In this document: piece by piece, positions 1-6,270 of the stretch
Numbering within the stretch: position 1 is the first letter of the stretch
How the letters are laid out: each line of letters begins with the position of its first letter
Assembly (NCBI GenBank): GCA_036558265.1
Contig: DATBFY010000734.1
Location: 1-10,963, forward strand
Reading direction: 5' to 3'
Length of the DNA: 10,963 bases
From: RYN-433 sp036558265
GTDB lineage: Bacteria > Planctomycetota > Phycisphaerae > Tepidisphaerales > Tepidisphaeraceae
The notes under the pieces: generated by a model
The model's input: only the letters and a program-made list of their open reading frames with translations
Database searches by the model: none
Told to the model about the DNA's origin: nothing
Position numbers and translations under genes: made by a program

Positions 1-1208
1 ACCAACACCAGCTCAAGAACGGCCTCGACGTCATCGCCGAGGTGAACCCCGACTCCTACTCGACCGCCATGGGCCTCTTCGTCCGCACCGGCGCGCGGGA
101 CGAGGAGCCGAAGCTCAACGGCGTCTCACACTTCCTCGAGCACATGATGTTCAAGGGGTCGCAGAAGTACACGTGGGAGGACGTCAACCGCATCTTCGAC
201 GAGATCGGCGCCCGCTACAACGCGTTCACCAGCCAGGAGATGACGGCCTATTACGCCAACGTGCTGCCGGAGTTCACCGAGCGCGCGGTCGAGCACCTGG
301 CGCACCTGTTGCGTCCGGCGATCCGCAACGAGGACTTCACCACCGAGAAGAAGGTGATCCTGGAAGAGATCGCGATGTACCTGGACGACCCCGGGCATCG
401 GCTTTACGAGCGGCTGATGGAGCAGCACTTCGGCAACCACCCGCTCTCGCTGAGCGTGCTGGGGTCGAGCGATTCGATCCAGCGGCTGGCGCGCGACGAG
501 ATGGCGGATTACTTCAAGAACCGCTACGGCCCGGGGAACATGGTCCTGGTGGCGACCGGGCGCCTGGAGTTTCCCGAGATCATCCGCCTGGCGGAGAAGT
601 ACATGGGCGACTGGCCGCGCGTGAACGCGCCGCGCCAGCAGCCCGATCCGACGTACAAGCCGCAGCGGATCGCGCTGGGCGACCCCAAGCTCAACCGCGC
701 GTATACGATGGGGATGACGCCCGGCCCCAGCGCCCAGGACGAGGACCGCTTCGCCGCCCGCGTGCTGGCGGACGTGATCGGCGATTCGGACGGCTCGCGC
801 TTTTACTGGGCGCTGGTGGATAACGCGATCGCCGAGGATGCGGATTTCGGCTTTTATCCGCACGACGCGTGCGGGTCATTCTACGTGTCGCTGATCAACG
901 ATCCGGCGCGCACGGACGAGGCGATGGGCATCGCGCTCAAGGAGCTGGAGAAGGTCAAGACCGACCTGAACGACGACGAGGTCGAGCGCGCCAAGAACAA
1001 GATCGCCTCGAGCCTGATCCTGTCGGGCGAAGTCCCCCTGGGCCGCATGCGCAGCCTGGGCGGGCAGTGGATGTACAACAAGGAATACCGCTCGCTCGAG
1101 CGCGACATGGAGACGCTCAAGGCGGTCACGCCGGGATCACTGCGCGAGCTGATGAAGAAGTATCCGTTCGACCCGATGACGATCGTGACGCTGGGGCCTG
1201 GGAAGTAG
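1..1208 (+). CDS. M16 family zinc peptidase (pitrilysin / processing-peptidase type), 5' end missing
   Basis: The reading frame is open to the left edge (first whole codon at position 3, reading QHQLKNGLDVIAEVNP), so the true start lies outside the window. The GTG at 42 is internal to the N-terminal beta-strand seen in all M16 proteins. The zinc site HFLEH (HxxEH), in the context NGVSHFLEHMMFKGS, lies at about 129-143. The third zinc ligand is in VILEEIAMYLDDP, about 75 residues further on. About 400 residues are visible, which matches a single-chain, two-domain bacterial M16B peptidase such as B. subtilis YmxG (about 410 aa), so only some 10-20 residues are probably missing. The C-terminal half (PLGRMRSLGGQWMYNKEYRSLE) is the inactive-fold second domain. 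Such enzymes cleave peptides or small proteins; the substrate is unknown. It runs convergent to the Tad operon and is probably unrelated to it. No frameshift is seen. Confidence 0.95.
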   Translation, partial: QHQLKNGLDVIAEVNPDSYSTAMGLFVRTGARDEEPKLNGVSHFLEHMMFKGSQKYTWEDVNRIFDEIGARYNAFTSQEMTAYYANVLPEFTERAVEHLAHLLRPAIRNEDFTTEKKVILEEIAMYLDDPGHRLYERLMEQHFGNHPLSLSVLGSSDSIQRLARDEMADYFKNRYGPGNMVLVATGRLEFPEIIRLAEKYMGDWPRVNAPRQQPDPTYKPQRIALGDPKLNRAYTMGMTPGPSAQDEDRFAARVLADVIGDSDGSRFYWALVDNAIAEDADFGFYPHDACGSFYVSLINDPARTDEAMGIALKELEKVKTDLNDDEVERAKNKIASSLILSGEVPLGRMRSLGGQWMYNKEYRSLERDMETLKAVTPGSLRELMKKYPFDPMTIVTLGPGK

Positions 1209-1229
1209 GACAACGAAGGAAGGGATTGG

Positions 1230-1267
1230 CCACAGATAACGGCGGATGAACACGGATGTGAATCCGC
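1230..1267. repeat. Short intergenic repeat with inverted-repeat core
   Basis: The stretch begins CCACAGATAACGGCGGATG and continues with a second GAACACGGATGTG unit. It contains an inverted repeat, GCGGAT (1242-1247) and ATCCGC (1262-1267), with an inner CAC-GGAT-GTG stem (1251-1260). Motifs of the form 'cacagatgaacacggat' are, to my recollection, common intergenic repeats in Planctomycetota and Verrucomicrobiota genomes. Only one copy is visible here, so its repetitive nature cannot be shown from this window. There is no T-tract after the stem, so it does not look like an intrinsic terminator for the peptidase gene. Confidence 0.5.
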
Positions 1268-1292
1268 ATGCCCGCACTCGTCGGCGGAATGG

Positions 1293-1952
1293 GTGCAGAA
1301 GCAGGTCGATTCGTTTTTGAGGCGCACCGTGGCTGGGATTCTCGTGCTGGAATACGGCAGGCCCGACCCGTCTCGCTGGGATCGAGCCGTCGGTCTCGCC
1401 GTGCGCTGCGCGTTACCCGTGCTGTTGCTCGCTGCCTGCGGCGGGATCGGTGGTTACATCGGCTACCGCTTCCGACCGGTACCTACCATCACGCGCTATT
1501 GGAAGGTCGAGCTTTCGGGCGGGGCCAGGACGCCCGGCACACCCGCCTTGAGCGACAACTTTTCTCCATCAGCATTCTTCCGGCCGCTGGCCGTGGGCGC
1601 GCTTCGGCGTGCGGGACTGGTCCATGGCAAAACCGACAATGAGGTGAGCCGGAGCATCTTCATATTCGTCCAAGCTCCCAAGCCCGCGCGCAACGCCGCG
1701 ATTGATCTCGGCTTCGACTCGCCCAGCTTCCAAGTGTCTGAACGGGGCGCCAAGGTGCTCGCAACCGAGGTAGGCAGCGTATTGAACACGCGGGCGATGG
1801 CCCACCATGCGTACGCCCTTACTTCATGGTCAGTTGACGACCATGGCGGCTCGATTTCGACCGTCGCGCCGGGGGCCCTGGCGGGAATCGGCACTGCGTT
1901 GGTTGCGATCATCGCGATGCGCCGAAGAAGTTGCGCACGGCCCTTGATTTGA
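1293..1952 (+). CDS. Hypothetical two-TM protein of unknown function
   Basis: I do not recognise this family. The 219-residue frame has a hydrophobic segment at about 33-58 (ending LLLAACGGIGGYIGYRF), a soluble stretch of about 135 residues, and a second hydrophobic segment at about 193-209 (APGALAGIGTALVAIIA) followed by arginines. This predicts both ends in the cytoplasm and the middle outside the inner membrane. That topology resembles Wzz-type polysaccharide co-polymerases, but no diagnostic motif is seen. LAAC at 46-49 resembles a lipobox, though the preceding N-region is too long for a normal lipoprotein signal. The start is uncertain: GTG 1293 gives the longest form, while GTG 1329 has a GAGG at 1319-1322 with 6-nt spacing and would give 207 aa. 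Codon third positions are less GC-biased than in the flanking genes. The TM segments and lack of competing conserved frames favour this frame over the overlapping ones. Confidence 0.6.
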   Translation: MQKQVDSFLRRTVAGILVLEYGRPDPSRWDRAVGLAVRCALPVLLLAACGGIGGYIGYRFRPVPTITRYWKVELSGGARTPGTPALSDNFSPSAFFRPLAVGALRRAGLVHGKTDNEVSRSIFIFVQAPKPARNAAIDLGFDSPSFQVSERGAKVLATEVGSVLNTRAMAHHAYALTSWSVDDHGGSISTVAPGALAGIGTALVAIIAMRRRSCARPLI

Positions 1953-1975
1953 TACCTGGGCGGGTGGGAAGGGGC

Positions 1976-2019
1976 AAGAAAACGACGCAGGGGCGAACCT
2001 CTCCCGGGTCGCCCCTGCG
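1976..2019 (-). terminator. Intrinsic terminator of the Tad operon
   Basis: A perfect 11-bp inverted repeat, CGCAGGGGCGA (1986-1996) and TCGCCCCTGCG (2009-2019), has a 12-nt loop. Read on the minus strand it is followed by TCGTTTTCTT (1985-1976), a U-rich tract. On the plus strand it is followed by CTCTCGG, so it is directional. It lies about 100 nt after the stop of the last minus-strand gene and ends that transcript before the convergent plus-strand gene. Confidence 0.85.
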
Positions 2020-2056
2020 CTCTCGGAGGTCTCCACTCCGGAAGACACGATCGCTC

Positions 2057-2105
2057 GAGCTGAAAGTTGCTAGCCGCTGAAGCGGCCAGCCCGCAGCATC
2101 AGCTC
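2057..2105 (-). other. Structured 3' untranslated element
   Basis: Nested inverted repeats lie just after the stop of the terminal lipoprotein gene. The outer arms are GAGCTGA (2057-2063) and TCAGCTC (2099-2105). The inner arms are TGCT (2068-2071) and AGCA (2095-2098). A central hairpin pairs GCCGCT (2073-2078) with AGCGGC (2081-2086). Together they would fold as one long, bulged stem. No strong U-tract follows on either strand, so this is more likely an RNA-stability or attenuation structure upstream of the true terminator than a terminator itself. It could also be chance in GC-rich DNA. Confidence 0.45.
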
Positions 2106-2115
2106 CAAGTTTGCG

Positions 2116-2697
2116 CTATTTGAAGAGGCTGCCCTCGGTGCCGGTCAAACCGCCGCCGCCGTTGCCACCGCCGCCATTCCCGTTGCCGTTCCCGCCGTTG
2201 GCGCCGCCGGCCTGCGGATCTTCACCGCCGGGCTTGGCGTCGGTCTGGGTGCCGGTCTCGGTCTTGCTCAGCTTCGACAGGTGGGTGGAGGAGCGGCTCC
2301 AGTTGTCGGGGTTGCGGCCGTAGACGATCTCGATCTGCCGCTCCGCCAGGCCGGCGTCCTTCAGATAGGTGACGACCGCGGTCTGGCGCGGTTTCGACGC
2401 GGCGTCCTTCTCGTCCAGGTTCAGGTAGACGCGCATCGGCTCGTCGGCGTCATCGTCCTTGAGCATCAGGGACAGCTTGTCCTCGCCGAGGGAGTTCAGG
2501 CGCGGCCCGTCGAAATGCTGCTTCGAGAGGGTCGCATCCAAGCGCGCGCCCGACGCCGCCTGGATCTCGGCGAACTGCACGGGCTTGCGGGTCTCGCCGG
2601 TGTCCTCGGGGAAGAACCCTTCCAGCGTTGGATCGAGTTTCTCGCTCTGGCACGATGCCAGCAGCAGCGTCAGGAAGCTCAGGATAGCCCATTTCAT
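2116..2697 (-). CDS. Glycine-tailed lipoprotein at end of Tad operon, possibly CpaD/OmpA-like
   Basis: The protein has 193 residues. It starts at the ATG that gives a clean lipoprotein signal: MKW, hydrophobic core, then lipobox LASC with Cys16 as the predicted lipidation site. Gln at +2 suggests sorting to the outer membrane. Residues 54-127 form a compact alpha/beta stretch: FDGPRLNSLGEDKLSLMLK, then a strand MRVYLNLDE, a helix RQTAVVTYLKDAGL and a strand QIEIVYG. This order resembles the CpaD / OmpA-C fold, but the family signature is not convincing. Residues 150-185 are low-complexity Gly/Asn/Pro, encoded by GGN/AAC codon runs. No TPR is seen, so it is not TadD. It sits 59 nt after tadC with no terminator between, so it is probably cotranscribed. 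An outer-membrane role near the secretin is inferred from position only. The longer open frame upstream (to 3177) overlaps tadC and is rejected. Confidence 0.8.
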   Translation of the reverse strand: MKWAILSFLTLLLASCQSEKLDPTLEGFFPEDTGETRKPVQFAEIQAASGARLDATLSKQHFDGPRLNSLGEDKLSLMLKDDDADEPMRVYLNLDEKDAASKPRQTAVVTYLKDAGLAERQIEIVYGRNPDNWSRSSTHLSKLSKTETGTQTDAKPGGEDPQAGGANGGNGNGNGGGGNGGGGLTGTEGSLFK

Positions 2698-2756
2698 GTG
2701 CGGCCTCGCTCTCTCTCTCTCGTGCTCATTCACCTGTCCGAAGTTCGATCGCTCGT

Positions 2757-3710
2757 TCAATTGTCCTTGAAGAACGCGCTGTTCATCAGCCCGATCACGG
2801 TGGGCCCGGCGAGGATGATGAACGTCGCCGGGAAGATGAACAGCACGAGCGGGAAGCTCATCTTGACCGACGCCTTGGCGGCCATTTCCTCGGCCTTGAA
2901 CTGCCGCGCCGCCCGCAAGCTCTCGCCGTGGATCCGCAAGGCGCTGGCGATGCTGGTGCCGAACCGCTCGGCCTGGATCAACATCGCCGCCAGCGCCTGA
3001 AGCGCCGGGCTGCCGGTGCGCACGCCCATGTTCTTGAGGGCGTCGGCGCGGGACAGGCCGATGCGGGTTTCCATATGCGTGATCTCGAACTCGCGGCTCA
3101 GCTTCGGGTGCGCCAGGGCCATCTCGGCGCCGACGCGCTGCATGGCGGCGTCCACCGCCAGTCCCGCCTCCACGCACACGACCATCAGGTCGAGCGCGTC
3201 CGGCAGGCCGTAGTCGAGGGACTTCTGCTGCTCGCGAACTTTGAGGTTCAGCCAGACGGTCGGCGCCATGTACCCGACCAGGCCGCCCAGCGACAGGCCG
3301 AGGAGGGCGTTGTCGAACATGAAGCCGAGCAGGTATCCCCCGACCAGCCCGCCGCCCAGGCAGATCACCTTCATGCCCTGGACGGTGCGGATGGCGGCGG
3401 GGGTATAGATGCCGGCCTTGGAGAGCTTGCGTCGCATCTCGGAGACCTTCTCGCGGGTTTCGGGCATGAACGGCTTTGCCGCCGCCGCGCCGATCCGCTG
3501 GAAGAGGTCCCGCGCCCGTCCGACGCCGGCGGCGCCGCCGCCGCCCGCCGGTGCGGTCGTGAGTCGCGAATCCACGGCGCGCTTGTTGGCCAGGCGCTCG
3601 CGGAGCTTGCCCTCGTCACGGCCGACGAACAGGCGGGAGACGAAGTAACCCACGATCGCCACGGCCCCGGCGACGCACAGGAGGAAAATGACCTGATCAT
3701 CCAGCATCAT
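2757..3710 (-). CDS. tadC: TadC, inner-membrane platform protein (type II secretion F domain)
   Basis: The protein has 317 residues, normal for TadC. One N-terminal TM segment (about 6-28) and a charged linker precede a TM pair (about 112-156). The GspF domain (about 170-300) contains DALDLMVVCVEAGLAVDAAM and QAERFGTSIASALRIHGESLR, followed by the last TM segment (about 285-308). The LMVVCVEAGL...AERFGTS pattern is typical of TadC/TadB and other F-domain platform proteins. TadC is thought to pair with TadB in the inner membrane and to couple TadA ATP hydrolysis to pilin polymerisation. Two consecutive ATG codons begin the frame; a GAGAAGAG stretch about 7 nt upstream can serve as ribosome binding site. 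It lies 48 nt after tadB. No damage is seen. Confidence 0.95.
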   Translation of the reverse strand: MMLDDQVIFLLCVAGAVAIVGYFVSRLFVGRDEGKLRERLANKRAVDSRLTTAPAGGGGAAGVGRARDLFQRIGAAAAKPFMPETREKVSEMRRKLSKAGIYTPAAIRTVQGMKVICLGGGLVGGYLLGFMFDNALLGLSLGGLVGYMAPTVWLNLKVREQQKSLDYGLPDALDLMVVCVEAGLAVDAAMQRVGAEMALAHPKLSREFEITHMETRIGLSRADALKNMGVRTGSPALQALAAMLIQAERFGTSIASALRIHGESLRAARQFKAEEMAAKASVKMSFPLVLFIFPATFIILAGPTVIGLMNSAFFKDN

Positions 3711-3758
3711 GCCTTAACTCTTCTCGCTTCCCGCTGCTCACTCCTGACTTCTGCTCTC

Positions 3759-4718
3759 CTACACCTTGACCGTCGTAATCTTCCGGATCGTAAAGAGTCC
3801 CAGCACGACCAGCGTTCCGGCGATGCCCAGGAGCGTGAGCCCGGTCGAGTTCTCCAGCAGGTTCTTCTTATAGTCGGGGCTCATCGTCGAGGCGATGAAA
3901 AACATCAGGATCGGGAACGCGACCAGGATGTACCCGGTGAACCGCCCCTCGGCGGTCTTGGCCTTCACGTACTGCTGAAGCCGGATGCGCTGGCGGATCA
4001 TGCCGCTGATGTTGCCGAGCACCTGGGAGAGGTCGCCACCGGTCTGGCGCTGGATGAGCACGGCGGTGACGAAGAATGCGAAGTCGGTCGATTCGATCCG
4101 CCGCGCGGTGTCGCGCATCGCGTCCTCGAGGGGCTGGCCCAGGCTGTGCTGGTCGTAGCATCGGCGGAACTCGGCCGCCAGGGGCTGCGGCAGCTCGTCG
4201 CCCATCATCGCCAGTCCCGTGCTCAGGCTGTGGCCGGCGCGGAGGATGCGCTGGAGGAAGTCCAGCGCCTCGGGGAGTTGCTCGGCCAGCTGGCGTTGCC
4301 GCGAGTTTTTCTTCCGCACGACGAGCATGATCGGGATATACCCTGCGATGATCGCCGCGAGCACGCCGAAGAGGTCGGAGTCCCACGCCGCGTAGCCGAG
4401 CAGGCCGCACAACATCGACATGCCGGCGGACAGCATCAGGAACCTGACGAAGGACGCGTCGGGATAGGCGTGGAGGAGGCTGCGGTGAAGCGCGCGCATC
4501 GTGGCGAAGCGCGCCAGGAGGGCGGGCATCCCGCGGGTGTCGGACTGGATGACGATCGACGCCGCCGGCGTCGCCGCGCCGGTCGTGCCGCTGGTGCCCG
4601 ACAGGCGCTCGGAGAGCTTCCGCCGCTCGCCCTTCAAGAGGCCCAGCACCAGCGACGCAACGCCCCAGGCGAACATCGCCACGGTCAGGGCCACCAGGAT
4701 GGGGAAGATCGCTTCCAT
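3759..4718 (-). CDS. tadB: TadB, inner-membrane platform protein (type II secretion F domain)
   Basis: The protein has 319 residues, the usual TadB length. Features in order are an N-terminal TM (about 5-28), a basic linker, a TM pair (about 92-135), and the F domain from about 147. The F domain contains EQLPEALDFLQRILRAGHSL, GMMGDELP-type sequence and VLIQRQTGGDLSQVLGNIS, then KAEGR-type sequence (KTAEGRFTGYILVAFPI) leading into two C-terminal TM segments (about 262-278 and 293-310). The RAGHSL and QTGGDLSQVL motifs are highly characteristic of TadB. It forms the assembly platform with TadC. The start lies only 3 nt after the tadA stop and has no good Shine-Dalgarno sequence, so translation is probably coupled to tadA. 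The frame is intact. Confidence 0.96.
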   Translation of the reverse strand: MEAIFPILVALTVAMFAWGVASLVLGLLKGERRKLSERLSGTSGTTGAATPAASIVIQSDTRGMPALLARFATMRALHRSLLHAYPDASFVRFLMLSAGMSMLCGLLGYAAWDSDLFGVLAAIIAGYIPIMLVVRKKNSRQRQLAEQLPEALDFLQRILRAGHSLSTGLAMMGDELPQPLAAEFRRCYDQHSLGQPLEDAMRDTARRIESTDFAFFVTAVLIQRQTGGDLSQVLGNISGMIRQRIRLQQYVKAKTAEGRFTGYILVAFPILMFFIASTMSPDYKKNLLENSTGLTLLGIAGTLVVLGLFTIRKITTVKV

Positions 4719-4721
4719 GAG

Positions 4722-6230
4722 TTACAGGTCAAACTGCTTTCGGATGAACAGGTCCGCCGGCAGCGAAATGCCCCGGCTCTCGATGCGGTCCAGGCACTTG
4801 GGCCGGATCCCGCAGACGAGGAAGTGGCCCTGCGCCATCCCGTTCTCGTCCACGCCGGTCTGCTCGTAGAAGAACAGGTCCTGGACCTGGATCTGCTCGC
4901 CTTCCATCCCGGTGATCTCGCTGACGCGGGTGACCTTGCGCTTACCGCCGGTCAGGCGCTGCGCCTGCACGATGATGTTCACCGCGCTGCTGATCTGCTG
5001 CCGCAGGGCCCGGATGGGCAGGTCGTACCCGCCCATGGCGACCATGACCTCGATGCGGCCCAGCGCGTCGCGCGGGCTGTTCGCGTGGATCGTGGTCATC
5101 GAGCCGTCGTGACCGGTGTTCATGGCCTGCAACATGTCGAGCGTCTCGGCGGCGCGGCACTCGCCGATGATCACGCGGTCGGGCCGCATGCGCAGGCTGT
5201 TCTTCACCAGGTCACGCTGGGTGACCTCGCCCTTGCCCTCGATGTTCGCCGGGCGCGTCTCGAGGCGCACGACGTGCGGCTGCTGCATCTGCAGCTCGGC
5301 CGCGTCCTCGATCGTGATCACCCGCTCTTCGGCGGGGATGTAGCGCGAGAGGCAGTTGAGCAGCGTCGTCTTACCCGAGCCCGTGCCGCCGCTGATGATG
5401 ATGTTGCACCGCGCCTGCACCGCCGCCGCCAGGAAGTCCATCACGCACGACGGGAACGCCCCGGCGCGAATCAGGTCCTCCAGTTGCAGCGGCTTGGCGC
5501 CGAACCGCCGGACGCTCATCGCCGGGCCGTCCAGCGCCAAAGGCGGGATGATCGCGTTCACGCGGCTGCCGTCCGCCAGGCGCGCGTCCGCCATGGGCGA
5601 GACCTCGTCGATGCGGCGGCCCACCAGGGCGACGATCCGATCGATGATCTGCCGCAGGTGCGCGTTGTCCCGGAACCGCACGTCCGACAGCTCCAGACGA
5701 CCCTTGCGCTCCACGTAAACCTTGTCGAACCGGTTCACCAGGATGTCCGTGACCGCCGGGTCCTTCAGCACGCTCTCCAGCGGGCCCAGGCCGAACGTCT
5801 CGTCCATCACCTCGTCCATCAACCGTTCCTGGTCGGACGAGTTGAGCAGGCCCTTCTCGCTCTGGCACAGCTCGCGGATCAGCGCCCGAACCTCCTGCCG
5901 CACGATGTCGGGCGGCAGCGTCTTGAGGTTCTGCACGTCCAGCCGCTCCACCAGTTGGTGGTGGATGCGGACCTTCATCCGCTCGAAATACAGCTCGCGC
6001 TCGCCGCGCACCGGGTTGGTCGTGGCCGGCGAGGGCATGGGCGTCGCCAGCGCCGGGCGTGTCGGCCCGGCCGCCATCGGCGCCGCCGGCGCGAGCGCCG
6101 CTGAGGATGTCGAAGGCGACGTCCTGCCCGCGGGCAGCCCGCCGCCCGGCCCGGACGGCTTGCCCGCCTCCGCCGGCGTGGTCGTCGTCGTCGTCCCGTC
6201 TCCCGAATTGTTCCGCGAAAACAATCCCAT
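4722..6230 (-). CDS. tadA: TadA / CpaF, Tad pilus assembly ATPase
   Basis: This 502-residue GspE/VirB11-family secretion ATPase powers Tad pilus assembly at the cytoplasmic face. Walker A is GGTGSGKTT (281-289). The Asp box is ITIEDAAELQ (305-314), Walker B is RPDRVIIGECR (349-359) and the His box is TGHDGSMTTIHAN (372-384). An arginine-rich N-terminal domain (about 80-240) contains the CpaF-typical GPLESVLKDPAVTDILVN and DGSRVNAIIPPLA. Residues 10-75 are a low-complexity Thr/Pro/Ala/Gly linker, including a run of six threonines. This tail precedes the domain conserved in the family and is a little long. The start at MGLFSRNN is preceded by GAGAGGG about 10 nt upstream. All catalytic motifs are intact. 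It sits 40 nt after tadZ and 3 nt before tadB. Confidence 0.97.
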   Translation of the reverse strand: MGLFSRNNSGDGTTTTTTPAEAGKPSGPGGGLPAGRTSPSTSSAALAPAAPMAAGPTRPALATPMPSPATTNPVRGERELYFERMKVRIHHQLVERLDVQNLKTLPPDIVRQEVRALIRELCQSEKGLLNSSDQERLMDEVMDETFGLGPLESVLKDPAVTDILVNRFDKVYVERKGRLELSDVRFRDNAHLRQIIDRIVALVGRRIDEVSPMADARLADGSRVNAIIPPLALDGPAMSVRRFGAKPLQLEDLIRAGAFPSCVMDFLAAAVQARCNIIISGGTGSGKTTLLNCLSRYIPAEERVITIEDAAELQMQQPHVVRLETRPANIEGKGEVTQRDLVKNSLRMRPDRVIIGECRAAETLDMLQAMNTGHDGSMTTIHANSPRDALGRIEVMVAMGGYDLPIRALRQQISSAVNIIVQAQRLTGGKRKVTRVSEITGMEGEQIQVQDLFFYEQTGVDENGMAQGHFLVCGIRPKCLDRIESRGISLPADLFIRKQFDL

Positions 6231-6270
6231 CGCTCAACACCCTCTCACTAACTAACCACTGCCGACTGAT

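Noticed and set aside
126..863. A 245-codon minus-strand frame within the M16 gene
   Set aside because: It is antisense to a conserved peptidase with intact zinc motifs. Its translation lacks any domain.
1..1208. M16 peptidase as a dedicated Tad maturation protease
   Set aside because: It is on the opposite strand, convergent and separated by another gene and terminators. Tad prepilins are processed by aspartic peptidases, not by M16 enzymes.
2150..2212. CCGCC-rich tract as a possible CRISPR or tandem repeat array
   Set aside because: It is the coding sequence for the Gly/Asn-rich tail of the lipoprotein. There is no regular unit with spacers.
2709..2721. A CT dinucleotide run upstream of the lipoprotein gene
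   Set aside because: It is only about six units. On the minus strand it reads GAGAGAG and may serve as a weak ribosome binding stretch. There is no evidence for phase variation.
2698..3177. In-frame N-terminal extension of the lipoprotein up to 3177
   Set aside because: It overlaps tadC in another frame and its translation is low-complexity Arg/Gly. The internal ATG at 2697 gives a proper lipoprotein signal.
2928..6104. A 1058-codon open frame on the plus strand across tadC, tadB and most of tadA
   Set aside because: It is antisense to three clearly conserved genes. Its translation is His/Arg/Ala/Gly/Asp-rich without any domain, as expected when GC-rich coding DNA is read in the opposite frame.
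6178..6197. A trinucleotide run coding six threonines in TadA
   Set aside because: It is short, in-frame and in a low-complexity linker, so changes in copy number would not shift the frame.
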